Of a stretch of 64,000 bases of DNA, positions 51,947-61,209 are shown piece by piece. The stretch comes from Chloroflexota bacterium (GTDB taxonomy: Bacteria > Chloroflexota > Dehalococcoidia > Lucifugimonadales > JACPCL1), in contig JACPCL010000037.1 of NCBI GenBank assembly GCA_016179765.1, forward strand, positions 1 through 64,000, given 5' to 3'. The notes beneath the pieces were generated by a model. That model was not told where the DNA came from and did no database searches. It was given only the letters and a program-made list of their open reading frames with translations. A program made the position numbers and the translations under genes. Positions within the stretch are counted from its first letter, which is position 1. Every line of letters starts with the position of its first letter.

Positions 51947-52399
51947 TTAGCGGGGCGCTTCCAGATAGTCTCGGCGCAGGGGATGGCCGGGATACCCTTC
52001 CCAGAGCAGGATGCGCTTCAGGTTGGGGTGGCCGAGAAACTTGACTCCCATGAGGTCCCATACCTCCCGCTCCTGAAAGTCGGCCCCCAGCCAAAGGCCA
52101 ACGACCGAAGGGAGGGACGGCTCCTCCCGGCCATACACCTTGGCCTTCAGGACGGCGCTGTGCAGGTGAGCCGTGGAGGTCAGGTGGTAGACGACCTCAA
52201 AGTACTCCACGTAGTCCACCGCGGAGATGGCGTTCAGCAGGTTGAACCCCATGCCTGGGGTCTCCTTCAGAGTTTGACACACCTCCAGCACACGCTCTGG
52301 CTTCACCCACAGGCACAAGCCCTCCCACCGCTCCACGGCCCCGGGGCACGCAACCTGCACGTGGCGAGCAAGCTCCTCCCCTGGTAGTTCTCGGATCAT
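51947..52399 (-). CDS. nuoC: NADH-quinone oxidoreductase subunit C
   Basis: The 30-kDa-type subunit, 150 residues. FNLLNAISAVDYVEYFEVVY, HLHSAVLKAKVYGREEPSLP, SVVGLWLGADFQEREVWDLM and GHPNLKRILLWEGYPGHPLR then RDYLEAPR are characteristic. It is separate from nuoD, not fused. Confidence 0.97.
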   Translation of the reverse strand: MIRELPGEELARHVQVACPGAVERWEGLCLWVKPERVLEVCQTLKETPGMGFNLLNAISAVDYVEYFEVVYHLTSTAHLHSAVLKAKVYGREEPSLPSVVGLWLGADFQEREVWDLMGVKFLGHPNLKRILLWEGYPGHPLRRDYLEAPR

Positions 52400-52429
52400 G
52401 CGCGACTAAACTCTTTAGAAACCTGGCCC

Positions 52430-52632
52430 ACTTGTCATTCCTACGAAAATGGCTTCCTCCCCCCTTGCGGGGGAGGATTGAGTTGGAGGGTAGGCCCTTG
52501 TTCACCCCCATCCTAACCTTCCCCCGTCAAGGTGGAAAGAACTGAAAATTGACCCTTTTCATCCTTCCTGGCGCTGGATGCCAGCATGGGCGATTCTGAG
52601 TCCCGATAGCATGGGGACTCCCTCAGAATGAC
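52430..52632. repeat. mixed dispersed repeats between nuoB and nuoC
   Basis: The 252-base spacer inside the operon holds CTTGTCATTCCTACGAAAAT and, later, GATTCTGAGTCCCGATAGCA with CTCCCTCAGAATGAC (GTCATTCTGA family, ends 52430 and 52632), and between them CCCCCTTGCGGGGGAGG with CATCCTAACCTTCCCCC (52458-52540). No gene is seen. Confidence 0.65.
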
Positions 52633-52651
52633 CGCCATCAAACACATTGAG

Positions 52652-53272
52652 TTAGCCCCCCGCCGGCGCACCCTTCAGACGATACCTCTGGATCTTCTCG
52701 TGAAGCTGCATGATGCCGTAGAGCAGCGCATCAGGGCGCGGCGGACAACCGGGGACGTACACGTCCACCGGCACGATGTGGTTGACCCCAGGCACCACGC
52801 TGTAGGACTGGTAGTAGGGGCCGCCGCTGGTGGCGCAGACGCCCATGGAGATGACCCATTTGGGTTCTGCCATCTGGGCGTACAACCGCCGGATGGCGGT
52901 GGCCATCTTCCAGGTCACGGTGCCGGCGACGATCATCAGGTCCGCCTGGCGCGGCGAGGCGCGGAAGGCCTCCATGCCAAAGCGGGAGATGTCAAAGCGG
53001 GACATGGCGCTGGCGATCATCTCAAAAGAGCAGCAGGCCAGGCCGAAGGTCAGGGGCCACACGGCAGACCTGCGCCCCCAGTTCAGGAGGGCGTCCACGG
53101 TGGTCAGCACCACACTGCGCCGCAGATCATCAGGCGCCTCAAGGAAAGGCTCCCCCAGAGGCAAAAGCGCCGTCTCTTTCAGCTCCTGGACCTCAGCGCC
53201 CTCGGCCCGGTCCAGGTCCCATGTGGTGGAATACAACGGTAGCCTCAGGTTTTTCCGGGTCTCCTCTTCCAT
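52652..53272 (-). CDS. nuoB: NADH-quinone oxidoreductase subunit B
   Basis: Holds cluster N2. 206 residues. [60 protein letters not shown] and [20 protein letters not shown] provide the N2 cysteines. It has an N-terminal extension of about 60 residues. nuoA stops nine bases upstream. Confidence 0.97.
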   Translation of the reverse strand: MEEETRKNLRLPLYSTTWDLDRAEGAEVQELKETALLPLGEPFLEAPDDLRRSVVLTTVDALLNWGRRSAVWPLTFGLACCSFEMIASAMSRFDISRFGMEAFRASPRQADLMIVAGTVTWKMATAIRRLYAQMAEPKWVISMGVCATSGGPYYQSYSVVPGVNHIVPVDVYVPGCPPRPDALLYGIMQLHEKIQRYRLKGAPAGG

Positions 53273-53281
53273 CGCCCCCTC

Positions 53282-53668
53282 CTACTCCCATTCCAGGGCC
53301 CGTTTGCGCCAGGCATACGCCAGACCTATGAGGAGAATGAGTACGAAGATGAGCATCTCTACAAAGGCAAAGAGGCCAAGGTGCTGGAAACGGATGGCCC
53401 ACGGGTACAGGAACACCGTCTCCACGTCAAAGACTACAAAGAGGAGGGCGTACATGTAGTAGCGGAAGTTGAACTGCATCCACCGGGTGGGGCCTATGGG
53501 CTGTACGCCGCACTCGTACAATTCGTACTTGACGGGGTTGGGCTTGTGGGGCCGGATGCGGACAACGGAGGCCACCCAGGAGATGAGGAGCATGGATAAG
53601 GGAATGAGAACGGCGCCACCGGCAAAGATGGCAATCAGGGCATACTGGCGGAAGTAGTCGTCAAACAT
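53282..53668 (-). CDS. nuoA: NADH-quinone oxidoreductase subunit A
   Basis: Membrane subunit, 128 residues with three helices. [20 protein letters not shown] then [20 protein letters not shown] is the diagnostic segment including the loop cysteine. It is the first gene of the nuo operon; no nuoE, nuoF or nuoG occurs in the window, so the complex lacks the NADH module. A promoter lies at 53704-53733. Confidence 0.97.
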   Translation of the reverse strand: MFDDYFRQYALIAIFAGGAVLIPLSMLLISWVASVVRIRPHKPNPVKYELYECGVQPIGPTRWMQFNFRYYMYALLFVVFDVETVFLYPWAIRFQHLGLFAFVEMLIFVLILLIGLAYAWRKRALEWE

Positions 53669-53703
53669 ATTGCTCGCAAAGAGGCCTGCTAGATTGCCTA
53701 GCT

Positions 53704-53733
53704 ACTATACCATGCCCGCCTTTGGCCCATCAA
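53704..53733 (-). promoter_or_regulatory. sigma70-type promoter of the nuo operon
   Basis: Minus strand TTGATG (plus 53728-53733), 18-base spacer, TATAGT (plus 53704-53709), about 35 bases before the nuoA start. Confidence 0.7.
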
Positions 53734-53764
53734 GTGAAATAGAGCACAAAGTTGGGTGCAGACG

Positions 53765-53793
53765 TTTCGGCGAACACCTCGGTGAGGTACAAT
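53765..53793 (+). promoter_or_regulatory. possible promoter of the VWA lipoprotein gene
   Basis: TTTCGG (53765-53770), 17-base spacer, TACAAT (53788-53793). The -10 matches five of six positions; the -35 is weak. Confidence 0.45.
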
Positions 53794-53916
53794 GGGAAGG
53801 TGTGCTCATGAACCCAACAGGTTTGGACCTTTGGTTCGGCAAATCTGTGTTGCACTAGAATGTCTTCAAGGGATAACATCACACCGGCCTATGGAGATGG
53901 AGGAGCCTTCTTTCCT

Positions 53917-55806
53917 ATGAGAAGAGGTGGGCGACCCCTGGTTATCCTTCTTCTCCTCTTTGCTGTTGGCTTTGCCCTGACGGGGTGCTCGTCTCCAGCA
54001 ACCCCTACTCCTAATCCTGCCTCTACAACGACTCCCACACCGGAACCGCCACCTACGAACGCACCCGCTCTCAGCCCTACTCCTACCTATTCGCCTGACC
54101 CCACGCGAACCCCCACACCAACCAGGACACCCACACCCACCCGGACCCCTGCCCCTACCGCTACCCCTACGCCAACCCCCATGCCATTCACCCAGCTAAG
54201 ACTGGAAAGCAAGGGATTACAAACCAACAGTCCCAGCCAAATTCAGTTGGTGTTTTCCCTAAGAGACCAGAACGGGAGGGCTTTGGAGAGTCCAATTCCA
54301 CCCCAGCAGATGCAATCGGCTATGACGATCTTTGAACGCGGCCCTAGCACCAACGGCTGGGAGCCCATAGACACCTCCGAGACAAGCTTCTTTGTCCACC
54401 CGGGTACCAACTTTGACCTGGAAATGGTGTTTGTCCTGGACTTCACGGCAAGTATGGCTCAGACCCGTCTTCCCGATGGCCGAAGCGGTATCCAGGTCAT
54501 GGTGGATACCTTTATAGAGTCAATGGATAGAGTCTCGGTGGCGCACCGCATTGGCCTTGTGGAGTTTCACGATAGAAACTTCCCTCCGTTCGTTTTGTCT
54601 GAGCTCACTCTTGATCGGGAAGCGCTCAAGAAAAAGGCAGGTGATTTTGCAGCAGGCGCAGGAAAGAGCTATGAGCCAGGCGCCTCAGAGGTAAGAACGG
54701 CCCTTGTGGCCGCTTTACCCCTCTTCTCCAGCCAGGCGCAGAATCCCTACACAACCAGGGTGTTGGTCTTTCTCTCAGACGGAAAAGACCGAAGCAGCCC
54801 AACCCCTTGGCTAAATATCGCCACTTTGGCGAACAATAGGGGCGTTCAAATCTACGCCCTCGGGGTGGGAAACGTCCTGGAGAGCGACCTGAAGCAAATC
54901 AAGGAAGTCACCGGGAGCACTAAGGGGTTTTATTACAGCGCGGAAAACATTGAGCTTATCCAGATACGCCTCCGCGAACTGATCAGGGACTTGAGCGGCC
55001 AGTACGTAGTAAGCTACACCACACTGCGCAGCGTAGGAAGCTACGAGGTCCGCTTTGAAGTGAACATCGGTGGCATCGTTGGCACATTAATAGCCAGCAT
55101 TGGCGACGTCAGCAAGTTCAAAGGTAATGACCTGCTGGGCAGGATCACTTTTGATCCCCCTACCATTGACCTGGCCCAGCACAAGGCTACCCTGTTCATG
55201 CGCGCTCTTCATATCCCTAGAGGTATCACAAAACTTCGCTTTAGACTGGATACCCAAAAACCTATTCAGCTAGCCATCGTGAAGAAAGAGGATGGCGGTC
55301 TTCTGGACGGCTGGACGTTGACAGGCCCCGACAATGGATACTATACGGTGGAGACTACCCCTGATAGGCCCCTTGCCTTTGGCAACTTTGGACCCCTCTT
55401 TAAGATTGAGGCGGATGACGTTACCGAACCCGGCCTGGCGATACCCCTCCTTTTTGATAGTACGATCTATGGACAAACAGGCAAGTCCTTTGCGTCCGTC
55501 GCCCCTCCACAACCTACGGGCACACCAACTCCCACACCGACGCCAACTCCCACACGTACGCCTACGCCCACGCCCACCCCTACCCCTGGCCCCGTGCAGA
55601 TGGGTCTGAACGACGTGATGTTCAGTGGGGCAAGCCAATCGGGACCTCAGATCGCCGTCCCTCAAGGCAAATTGGTCAAGGTCTTTGCGAACGAGCTTAC
55701 AGGATCATCCTTCGTGCACTATTATGTTCAGGTGCGATGGAACGGCGCCCTCATCTATGACCCAACAGATCCTGAAAAAAGACCCTTTGTTGAGACGATT
55801 GCGTAA
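53917..55806 (+). CDS. VWA-domain lipoprotein with Thr-Pro linkers
   Basis: A 629-residue exported protein from [21 protein letters not shown] chose this ATG (GGAGGAG upstream) because it gives a clean lipoprotein signal ending LTGC with the lipid Cys at residue 24. A Thr-Pro linker (about 25-88), a beta segment, then a von Willebrand factor A domain (about 165-345) with the MIDAS motif DFTASM, the SDGKD segment and YALGVGN. A middle beta region, a second Thr-Pro linker (about 534-556) and a C-terminal beta domain ([20 protein letters not shown]) follow. Role unknown; VWA domains usually bind other proteins through a metal ion. Confidence 0.85.
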   Translation: MRRGGRPLVILLLLFAVGFALTGCSSPATPTPNPASTTTPTPEPPPTNAPALSPTPTYSPDPTRTPTPTRTPTPTRTPAPTATPTPTPMPFTQLRLESKGLQTNSPSQIQLVFSLRDQNGRALESPIPPQQMQSAMTIFERGPSTNGWEPIDTSETSFFVHPGTNFDLEMVFVLDFTASMAQTRLPDGRSGIQVMVDTFIESMDRVSVAHRIGLVEFHDRNFPPFVLSELTLDREALKKKAGDFAAGAGKSYEPGASEVRTALVAALPLFSSQAQNPYTTRVLVFLSDGKDRSSPTPWLNIATLANNRGVQIYALGVGNVLESDLKQIKEVTGSTKGFYYSAENIELIQIRLRELIRDLSGQYVVSYTTLRSVGSYEVRFEVNIGGIVGTLIASIGDVSKFKGNDLLGRITFDPPTIDLAQHKATLFMRALHIPRGITKLRFRLDTQKPIQLAIVKKEDGGLLDGWTLTGPDNGYYTVETTPDRPLAFGNFGPLFKIEADDVTEPGLAIPLLFDSTIYGQTGKSFASVAPPQPTGTPTPTPTPTPTRTPTPTPTPTPGPVQMGLNDVMFSGASQSGPQIAVPQGKLVKVFANELTGSSFVHYYVQVRWNGALIYDPTDPEKRPFVETIA

Positions 55807-55876
55807 GAGGTAACCTGCTTCACGCCTCAAGAATCACTGGCCCCCTTTCTCTTGACGGTGAGGCAAGGCAATATCC

Positions 55877-56530
55877 ATGCTCATAGACCTACACACCCAC
55901 ACCTACCCCACCTCCGACGACAGCTTTCTCTCCCCGGACCAGCTCGTTGCCGAGGCGAAGCGGGTGGGGCTAGACGGCATCTGCCTGACGGACCACGACG
56001 GCTTCTGGAAGCCGGAAGAGGTGGTGGCCCTGGGCCAGCGGCACAACTTCCCCATCTTCCCAGGGTGCGAGGTGACTACTGAGGAAGGGCACCTGATCGT
56101 CTTTGGCCTGGACCGGTACATCTTCGGAATGCACCGGGCCGCCTTCGTCAAGCGGCTCGTAGACCAGGCTGGCGGAGTCGTCGTGGTGGCCCACCCCTAC
56201 AGGCGTCGCTTCCGTGAGAAGGACGCCCCTGACCAGGACTCCTACTCCACCATGCTGGAGCAGGCCTGCCAGAGCGAGGTCTTCTCCCTGGCCAACGCCG
56301 TTGAGGTGATGAACGGCCGCGGCTCCACTGCCGAAAACGCCTTCGCTCACGAGGTCGCAAACCGATTCAACCTGAAGGGCACCGGCGCCAGCGACGCCCA
56401 TAAGCTGAAGGAGATTGGCACCTTCGCCACGGAGTTTGACTCTCCTATCACCTCGCTGCACCAGCTCATCAATGAGCTCAAGGCAGGCAACTTCCGGCCA
56501 GTGGCCCTATCCAAGAGCAGGAGTATCTAA
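55877..56530 (+). CDS. PHP-domain metal-dependent phosphoesterase
   Basis: A 217-residue PHP protein. Metal-binding motifs appear in order: DLHTHTYPTSDDS (residues 4-16), LTDHDGF, PGCEVTTEEGHLIVFG, VVVAHPYRRRF, and GTGASDAHKL. Stand-alone PHP proteins of this size often act on phosphorylated nucleosides or sugars; the substrate here is unknown. The ABC ATPase GTG start follows its stop by one base, so the two are likely co-translated. Confidence 0.88.
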   Translation: MLIDLHTHTYPTSDDSFLSPDQLVAEAKRVGLDGICLTDHDGFWKPEEVVALGQRHNFPIFPGCEVTTEEGHLIVFGLDRYIFGMHRAAFVKRLVDQAGGVVVVAHPYRRRFREKDAPDQDSYSTMLEQACQSEVFSLANAVEVMNGRGSTAENAFAHEVANRFNLKGTGASDAHKLKEIGTFATEFDSPITSLHQLINELKAGNFRPVALSKSRSI

Positions 56531-56531
56531 C

Positions 56532-57521
56532 GTGCAGACCCCACCGGGGACACCCATTATCCAGGTGGAAGGCCTGAGAGTGGCCTTCTTCTCCAGGGAG
56601 GGGGTGGTGAAGGCCGTGAACGGCATCACCTTCTCCCTACGGGAAAACTCCATCCTCGCCATGGTGGGAGAAAGTGGGTCCGGCAAGACGGTCACCGCCC
56701 TCTCTATCCTTGGCCTGGTACCCTATCCTGGCCGCATCATGGAAGGGAGGGTACTCTTCAACGGCGTTGACCTGGTCACCATGCACCCAGAGGCCCTGCG
56801 CAGGGTGCGCGGGAAGGAGATAGGCATGGTCTTCCAGGACCCCATGTCCTCCCTCAACCCAAGCATTGCCATCGGCATACAGGTAGAGGAGGTGCTGCTG
56901 GCTCATACCGACGCCACCCGGCAAGAGGCCCGTATCTGGGCACAGGAGCTCCTCACGGAGATGGGCTTGCCCGATTCCTCCCGCCTCCTCAAGCAGTACC
57001 CCTTTCAGCTCAGCGGCGGCATGCGTCAACGGGTCATGCTTTCCATCGCCATGGCCCTGAGGCCCAAAGTGCTCATTGCCGACGAGCCCACCTCCAACCT
57101 GGACACCACCCTGCAGGCCGCTATCCTCAGCCAGCTCCGCAAGCTGAAGCAGGAGCACGGCACGGCCATCCTCCTTATTACCCACGACATGGGTGTCGTC
57201 GCCCAGATGGCGGACCAGGTGGCGGTCATGTACGCGGGCTCCATCGTGGAGCACGCCGCCACGGCAAACATCTTCCAGCGCCCCGCGCACCCGTACACCT
57301 GGGGATTGCTGCAATCCATACCCCGGCTGGACGACGCCAGCCGCAAGCTGCGCCCCATGGGGGGCCGGCCGCCAGATTTGATCAATTTGCCGGATGAGTG
57401 TCCCTTCCTTCCTCGCTGCTTTAAGGCCAGCACCCTCTGCCGCGCCAGCCCCAGACCAGCCCTGCGTCCCTTGCAGGAGGGGCATGTGGTGGCCTGTTTC
57501 AACGAAATCAAGCACGAGTGA
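56532..57521 (+). CDS. Opp/Dpp-type ABC transporter ATP-binding protein
   Basis: A 329-residue ATPase starting at GTG 56532 with AGGAG about 9 bases upstream. Walker A GESGSGKT, Q-loop VFQDPMSSLNP, signature LSGGMRQRV, Walker B VLIADEPTSNLD and the H-loop ITHDMGV are intact. The C-terminal oligopeptide-transporter extension with cysteines (DECPFLPRCFKASTLCRASP, then C in VVACFNE) matches the DppD/OppD group. The permeases, partner ATPase and binding protein are absent here, so it is either an orphan or works with subunits from elsewhere. Confidence 0.92.
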   Translation: MQTPPGTPIIQVEGLRVAFFSREGVVKAVNGITFSLRENSILAMVGESGSGKTVTALSILGLVPYPGRIMEGRVLFNGVDLVTMHPEALRRVRGKEIGMVFQDPMSSLNPSIAIGIQVEEVLLAHTDATRQEARIWAQELLTEMGLPDSSRLLKQYPFQLSGGMRQRVMLSIAMALRPKVLIADEPTSNLDTTLQAAILSQLRKLKQEHGTAILLITHDMGVVAQMADQVAVMYAGSIVEHAATANIFQRPAHPYTWGLLQSIPRLDDASRKLRPMGGRPPDLINLPDECPFLPRCFKASTLCRASPRPALRPLQEGHVVACFNEIKHE

Positions 57522-57608
57522 AACCAGCCCGGCCGGCCAGGAATAATGGGGAACCTGGCGCCGTGGGGAGATTCGCGAACCGCCCCACGGGTGAATGCCA
57601 CCCAGGCC

Positions 57609-58652
57609 TCAGCGCCTCCTGGCCGGCGCCCCCCTCTGCGCCAACTCCGCCACCAGCATCTCCAGCGCCAGGGGTTCCTCTACGTCGCCCGTCTTGATGG
57701 ACACATCGGCCTGGAGCAACAGGCGATACATACCCTCCAACTGATCCGCCGTGTACTTGCGGGCCTGCTCCTCCACCGTGCGCAGGGCAAACTCCCCCGC
57801 CAGCCCCAGACGTTGTGCCAGCTCATTCCTGGGTAGGCCGCTGCCCACCAGCTCCTGAGCAACCATGACAAAGCGTAGCTGCCGCGCCAGCATGGTCAGA
57901 ATATAGGAAGCGTCAGCGCCACCCTGCCGCAGGCTTCTAAAAAGTTGCAGGGCCCGTCCCGTCTGGCCGGCCAAGACTGCGTCCACCGCGCGAAAAATGT
58001 TTGCCTCACGACTGTTGGACACCAACGCCTCAACCTCCTGCTCCGCTATCGTCCCGCCGGAGGCATACAAGGCCAGCTTGTCTATCTCCCCTTGCAGCAC
58101 CCAGAGGTTGCCGCCCACCAGCTCCACCAGTAGGTCTACCGCCCCCGCCGAAACAGACGCGCCAGCGGTGGAAACCCTGGCCCGTATCCAGCTCCGCAAC
58201 GCATCGCCAGAGGGGACATGGAACATTTGAACCTCTGCCAGGGGAGCGATCCTCTGAAAGAGGGGACTCCTGTTGCGAAGGTCGCCTTCAAGAAACACCA
58301 GGATGGTGGTTGGCGGCAGGCTGCCCAGCGCCGCGGGCAGGCCTTCCCATGGGTCTGGCCCGCCTTGCACAGGGCGAGGGGTCCGGCCCCTTGGCCTCTG
58401 GCCTTGCGGCTCCCCTGCCTGGGACAGAAGACCTTCCACCAACACCAGGCGCCGCTCTGCCAGGAACGGCGCGGCGCTACAAGCGTCCTGGAGTCGCGCA
58501 AGCGTCAGGCCCTGGCCCTTCAGAAGCGTGGTATTCGCCTCCAGAACCTCTGGCAGGCCCACCGCAGCCTTCAGCCGGTCCAGGACCTCCTTTTTGGCAA
58601 ACTCCTCCGGGCCATAGAAAAGGTAGACCCCTTGAGCAATTTTACTTGTCAT
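57609..58652 (-). CDS. holA: DNA polymerase III subunit delta
   Basis: The clamp-loader delta subunit, 347 residues, of normal length. N-terminal VYLFYGPEEFAKKEVLDRL, ILVFLEGDLRNRSPLFQRIA, VSAGAVDLLVELVGGNLWVL then QGEIDKLALYASGG, and the C-terminal helical domain ILTMLARQLRFVMVAQELV fit HolA. A Pro/Gly/Arg-rich insertion (GEPQGQRPRGRTPRPVQGGP) lies near residue 85-105. Start has AAGGA seven bases upstream. The nearby palindrome CCGTGGGG / CCCCACGG (57561-57590) lies between it and the convergent ABC gene. Confidence 0.93.
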   Translation of the reverse strand: MTSKIAQGVYLFYGPEEFAKKEVLDRLKAAVGLPEVLEANTTLLKGQGLTLARLQDACSAAPFLAERRLVLVEGLLSQAGEPQGQRPRGRTPRPVQGGPDPWEGLPAALGSLPPTTILVFLEGDLRNRSPLFQRIAPLAEVQMFHVPSGDALRSWIRARVSTAGASVSAGAVDLLVELVGGNLWVLQGEIDKLALYASGGTIAEQEVEALVSNSREANIFRAVDAVLAGQTGRALQLFRSLRQGGADASYILTMLARQLRFVMVAQELVGSGLPRNELAQRLGLAGEFALRTVEEQARKYTADQLEGMYRLLLQADVSIKTGDVEEPLALEMLVAELAQRGAPARRR

Positions 58653-58840
58653 AGTTCCTTAACTCATCCAAGCCGTATATAATAGCCATTACCCTTGAGA
58701 ATAACAGCCAAGTTGCCCCTCATCTCTACCAAGCGCATCCCTCCTTCCTGGCTTGCCATAAGCCCAGCCCTGCCGGCCCTCGCCGCAGCACAGGCCAGGC
58801 CTCGCTACGTTTGTACCCACCTACCACCAAAGGACGTTTC

Positions 58841-61153
58841 ATGACCCTTACCAGCGCCGCACTCCTTCGCTTCTTTGGCAAGTACGATGCCCTGGACCGC
58901 ATTGGCACGACGGGCCTGGCAACAGTCTATAGAGCAAAGGACTCCCAAGGCAACCTAGTGGCTTTGAAGGTCTTGCTGGGCTACTTCGCCCAGGAGCCGG
59001 TCCTCCTAGAGCGATTTCTCCTGGCCATGGCCAAAGTCCAGACGCTCCACCATCCCAACATTGCCAACGTCCTGCAGATTGAACACGACGACTCCGGCGC
59101 CTGCGTGGTAATGGAATACGTGCCCTGGCCGACCCTGAAGGCGCGCAATTCCCCTACCCTACCCATGGGTGAGGTCCTGCACATCCTCCATCAAGTCGCC
59201 GCAGCCCTAGACTACGCCCACCAGCAAGGAATCGTCCACAGGGACCTGCGGCCCAGCAACGTCTTCTACAACCCAGAGACAGGGCAGGTCAAGGTCTCCG
59301 ACTTCGGCACCATCACCCTCGTGGATGGGGGCTACCCTTTGGTGCGCACCACCGTCAACACGCCCCACCCCAGCTACGCTCCCCCAGAGCAGACCCAGGG
59401 ACAACCTCCTGACCCAAGGAACGACGTCTACTCCCTCGGCGCCCTTGCCTACGAGCTCCTTACAGGTGAGATACCTTACGACGCCCTAAACCCCTACACC
59501 ATTTTATCCAGGCAGCTCGTCACCAACCCTACGCCCCCATCCAGGATTGAGGAAACCCTGCCCCCAGAAGTGGACGAGGTGGTGCTCAAGGCGCTACACC
59601 GCCACAGCGACCGGCGGTATGCCAGTTGCACAGCCTTTGTGCAAGCCCTGGAGCAGGCCCTCAGCCAAATGGCGCCGCCGCCTACCTACGCGGGCTCCAC
59701 TCAAGCCACCCTAGCGCCCACGCTGCCCGCGCCAGCCCAACAACCCGATATAGAAGGCGCACGAGTCATGTGCCCCCACTGCGGCGCCGGCAACCCCGCA
59801 GCCGCGCAGCGGTGCCAGAACTGCTGGATGACCCTGGGCCGCCAGCCCGTCCTTACCAAGGAAGAGGAGACCCAGTGGACCCGGCGCTACATAGAACGCC
59901 TGCGCAGGCACAACCGTGCCGTCAAACTGGCTACCCTGGGAGTTGTCTTTGGCCTCCTGGCCCTCTGGGCCTTCGCGGTCATTGAAATCCGCCCGCCCCT
60001 GCCCAAACCCACCACCACCATAAGCTCTGCATCCCCTCCAGGCCAGTGGACCATGGCCGGGTGGAACGCCCTGCACACCAGCGCCGTGCCTGGCCCCGCC
60101 TTTGTGCCGGAGGGCAAGACCCTGTGGAAGTTTACCTCCCAAGGGCCTATTCTAGCAGCCCCCGCTGTGGACGCCCAGCAGGTGTACGTCGCCACCAGCG
60201 ATGGCCGCGTCGTTGCCTTGGACAGGGCCTCCGGCGCGGAGGCATGGAGCTTCCACGTCAACGGGCCAGTCAATACCACCCCGGCCAGGGCGGGAGACCT
60301 CCTCTACTTTGGGCAGAGGGATGGCACCATTTTTGCCCTGGACCCCCGGACGGGCAAAGAGCAATGGCGCTATACCACCGGCGGGGCCATGTACGCCTCC
60401 TTCACCGTAGTGGACGGCGCCCTGTACACCGGCTCCGCGGACAACCACGTCTACGCTTTGGACGCCAACACCGGGAAGCTCCGGTGGAGGCGCGAGGTAG
60501 GGAACTGGGTCATTAGCGCCCCCGCCGTGGTGGATGGCATCGTGCTGGTAGGGTCTCAGGACGGCGAGGTGTACCTGCTAGATGCCTCCAACGGCACGCT
60601 GCGCAACCAGGTGAACCTGGGTACCGCCATTGACAACTCACCCGTCGTGGTGGGAGACATGGCCTACTTCACCACCAGGGCTGGGCGCGTCATCGGACTC
60701 AAGTATCACCAGAAAGACATCCCCTTCCAGAAGGCGGTATGGACTATCTGGTTCAACCTCTATATATGGAACATGGCTCCACCTCCATCAGATCCCCCGG
60801 GCCTTATCTGGGGCGCCACCCTCAAGAACGTCCTGGTGCTGGCAGATATGGCCACCGATGGGCAGCGCCTCTTTGTTGCCACCTTTGACGGCGCCTTGTA
60901 CGCCTTTGACGTGAACACCGGCCACCAGCTTTGGAAGAAGAGCAGCCTGGGCAAGCTCCGCGCCACGCCCATCGTCTCCGGCGACACCGTGATTCTTGCC
61001 GCTGACCCTGGCCAAGTCGTCGGCTACGACGCCGCCACCGGCGATGAGCGCTGGCGGTATGACCTGAGCGAAGGCTTCATGGCCGCGCCCGCCCTGGCCG
61101 GCGACACCCTGTATACGCCCACAGACCAGGGCAGTCTCTATGCGATTCAATAA
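58841..61153 (+). CDS. Ser/Thr protein kinase with zinc ribbon and PQQ-type beta-propeller
   Basis: A 770-residue membrane kinase; start ATG at 58841 (AAAGGA upstream). Kinase domain: glycine loop IGTTGLATVY (21-30), Lys43 in VALKVLL, HRDLRPSN (133-140), DFG (154-156) and SYAPPEQ. The alpha-C helix reads ERFLLAMAKVQTLHHPNI, where the usual glutamate (F.rEa) is absent. A zinc ribbon (CPHCGAG...CQNC, about 309-326), a membrane helix (about 362-384) and an outer PQQ-like propeller of about seven blades (repeated G.v.ALD..tG...W motifs) follow. The propeller is a likely ligand or wall sensor. Activity is uncertain because of the missing glutamate. Confidence 0.92.
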   Translation: MTLTSAALLRFFGKYDALDRIGTTGLATVYRAKDSQGNLVALKVLLGYFAQEPVLLERFLLAMAKVQTLHHPNIANVLQIEHDDSGACVVMEYVPWPTLKARNSPTLPMGEVLHILHQVAAALDYAHQQGIVHRDLRPSNVFYNPETGQVKVSDFGTITLVDGGYPLVRTTVNTPHPSYAPPEQTQGQPPDPRNDVYSLGALAYELLTGEIPYDALNPYTILSRQLVTNPTPPSRIEETLPPEVDEVVLKALHRHSDRRYASCTAFVQALEQALSQMAPPPTYAGSTQATLAPTLPAPAQQPDIEGARVMCPHCGAGNPAAAQRCQNCWMTLGRQPVLTKEEETQWTRRYIERLRRHNRAVKLATLGVVFGLLALWAFAVIEIRPPLPKPTTTISSASPPGQWTMAGWNALHTSAVPGPAFVPEGKTLWKFTSQGPILAAPAVDAQQVYVATSDGRVVALDRASGAEAWSFHVNGPVNTTPARAGDLLYFGQRDGTIFALDPRTGKEQWRYTTGGAMYASFTVVDGALYTGSADNHVYALDANTGKLRWRREVGNWVISAPAVVDGIVLVGSQDGEVYLLDASNGTLRNQVNLGTAIDNSPVVVGDMAYFTTRAGRVIGLKYHQKDIPFQKAVWTIWFNLYIWNMAPPPSDPPGLIWGATLKNVLVLADMATDGQRLFVATFDGALYAFDVNTGHQLWKKSSLGKLRATPIVSGDTVILAADPGQVVGYDAATGDERWRYDLSEGFMAAPALAGDTLYTPTDQGSLYAIQ

Positions 61154-61209
61154 GAAAACTTGAGCACCGGGCCAGATAACCTTCTGGCACGCTCCGAGTT
61201 GAACCCCCC

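Noticed and set aside
53860-53916. The upstream ATG for the VWA lipoprotein.
   Set aside because: No Shine-Dalgarno, and it would put 19 polar residues in front of a well-formed lipoprotein signal.
57561-57590. CCGTGGGG / CCCCACGG palindrome as a terminator of the ABC ATPase gene.
   Set aside because: There is no T run and the loop is 14 bases; it is better seen as one of the short dispersed palindromes.
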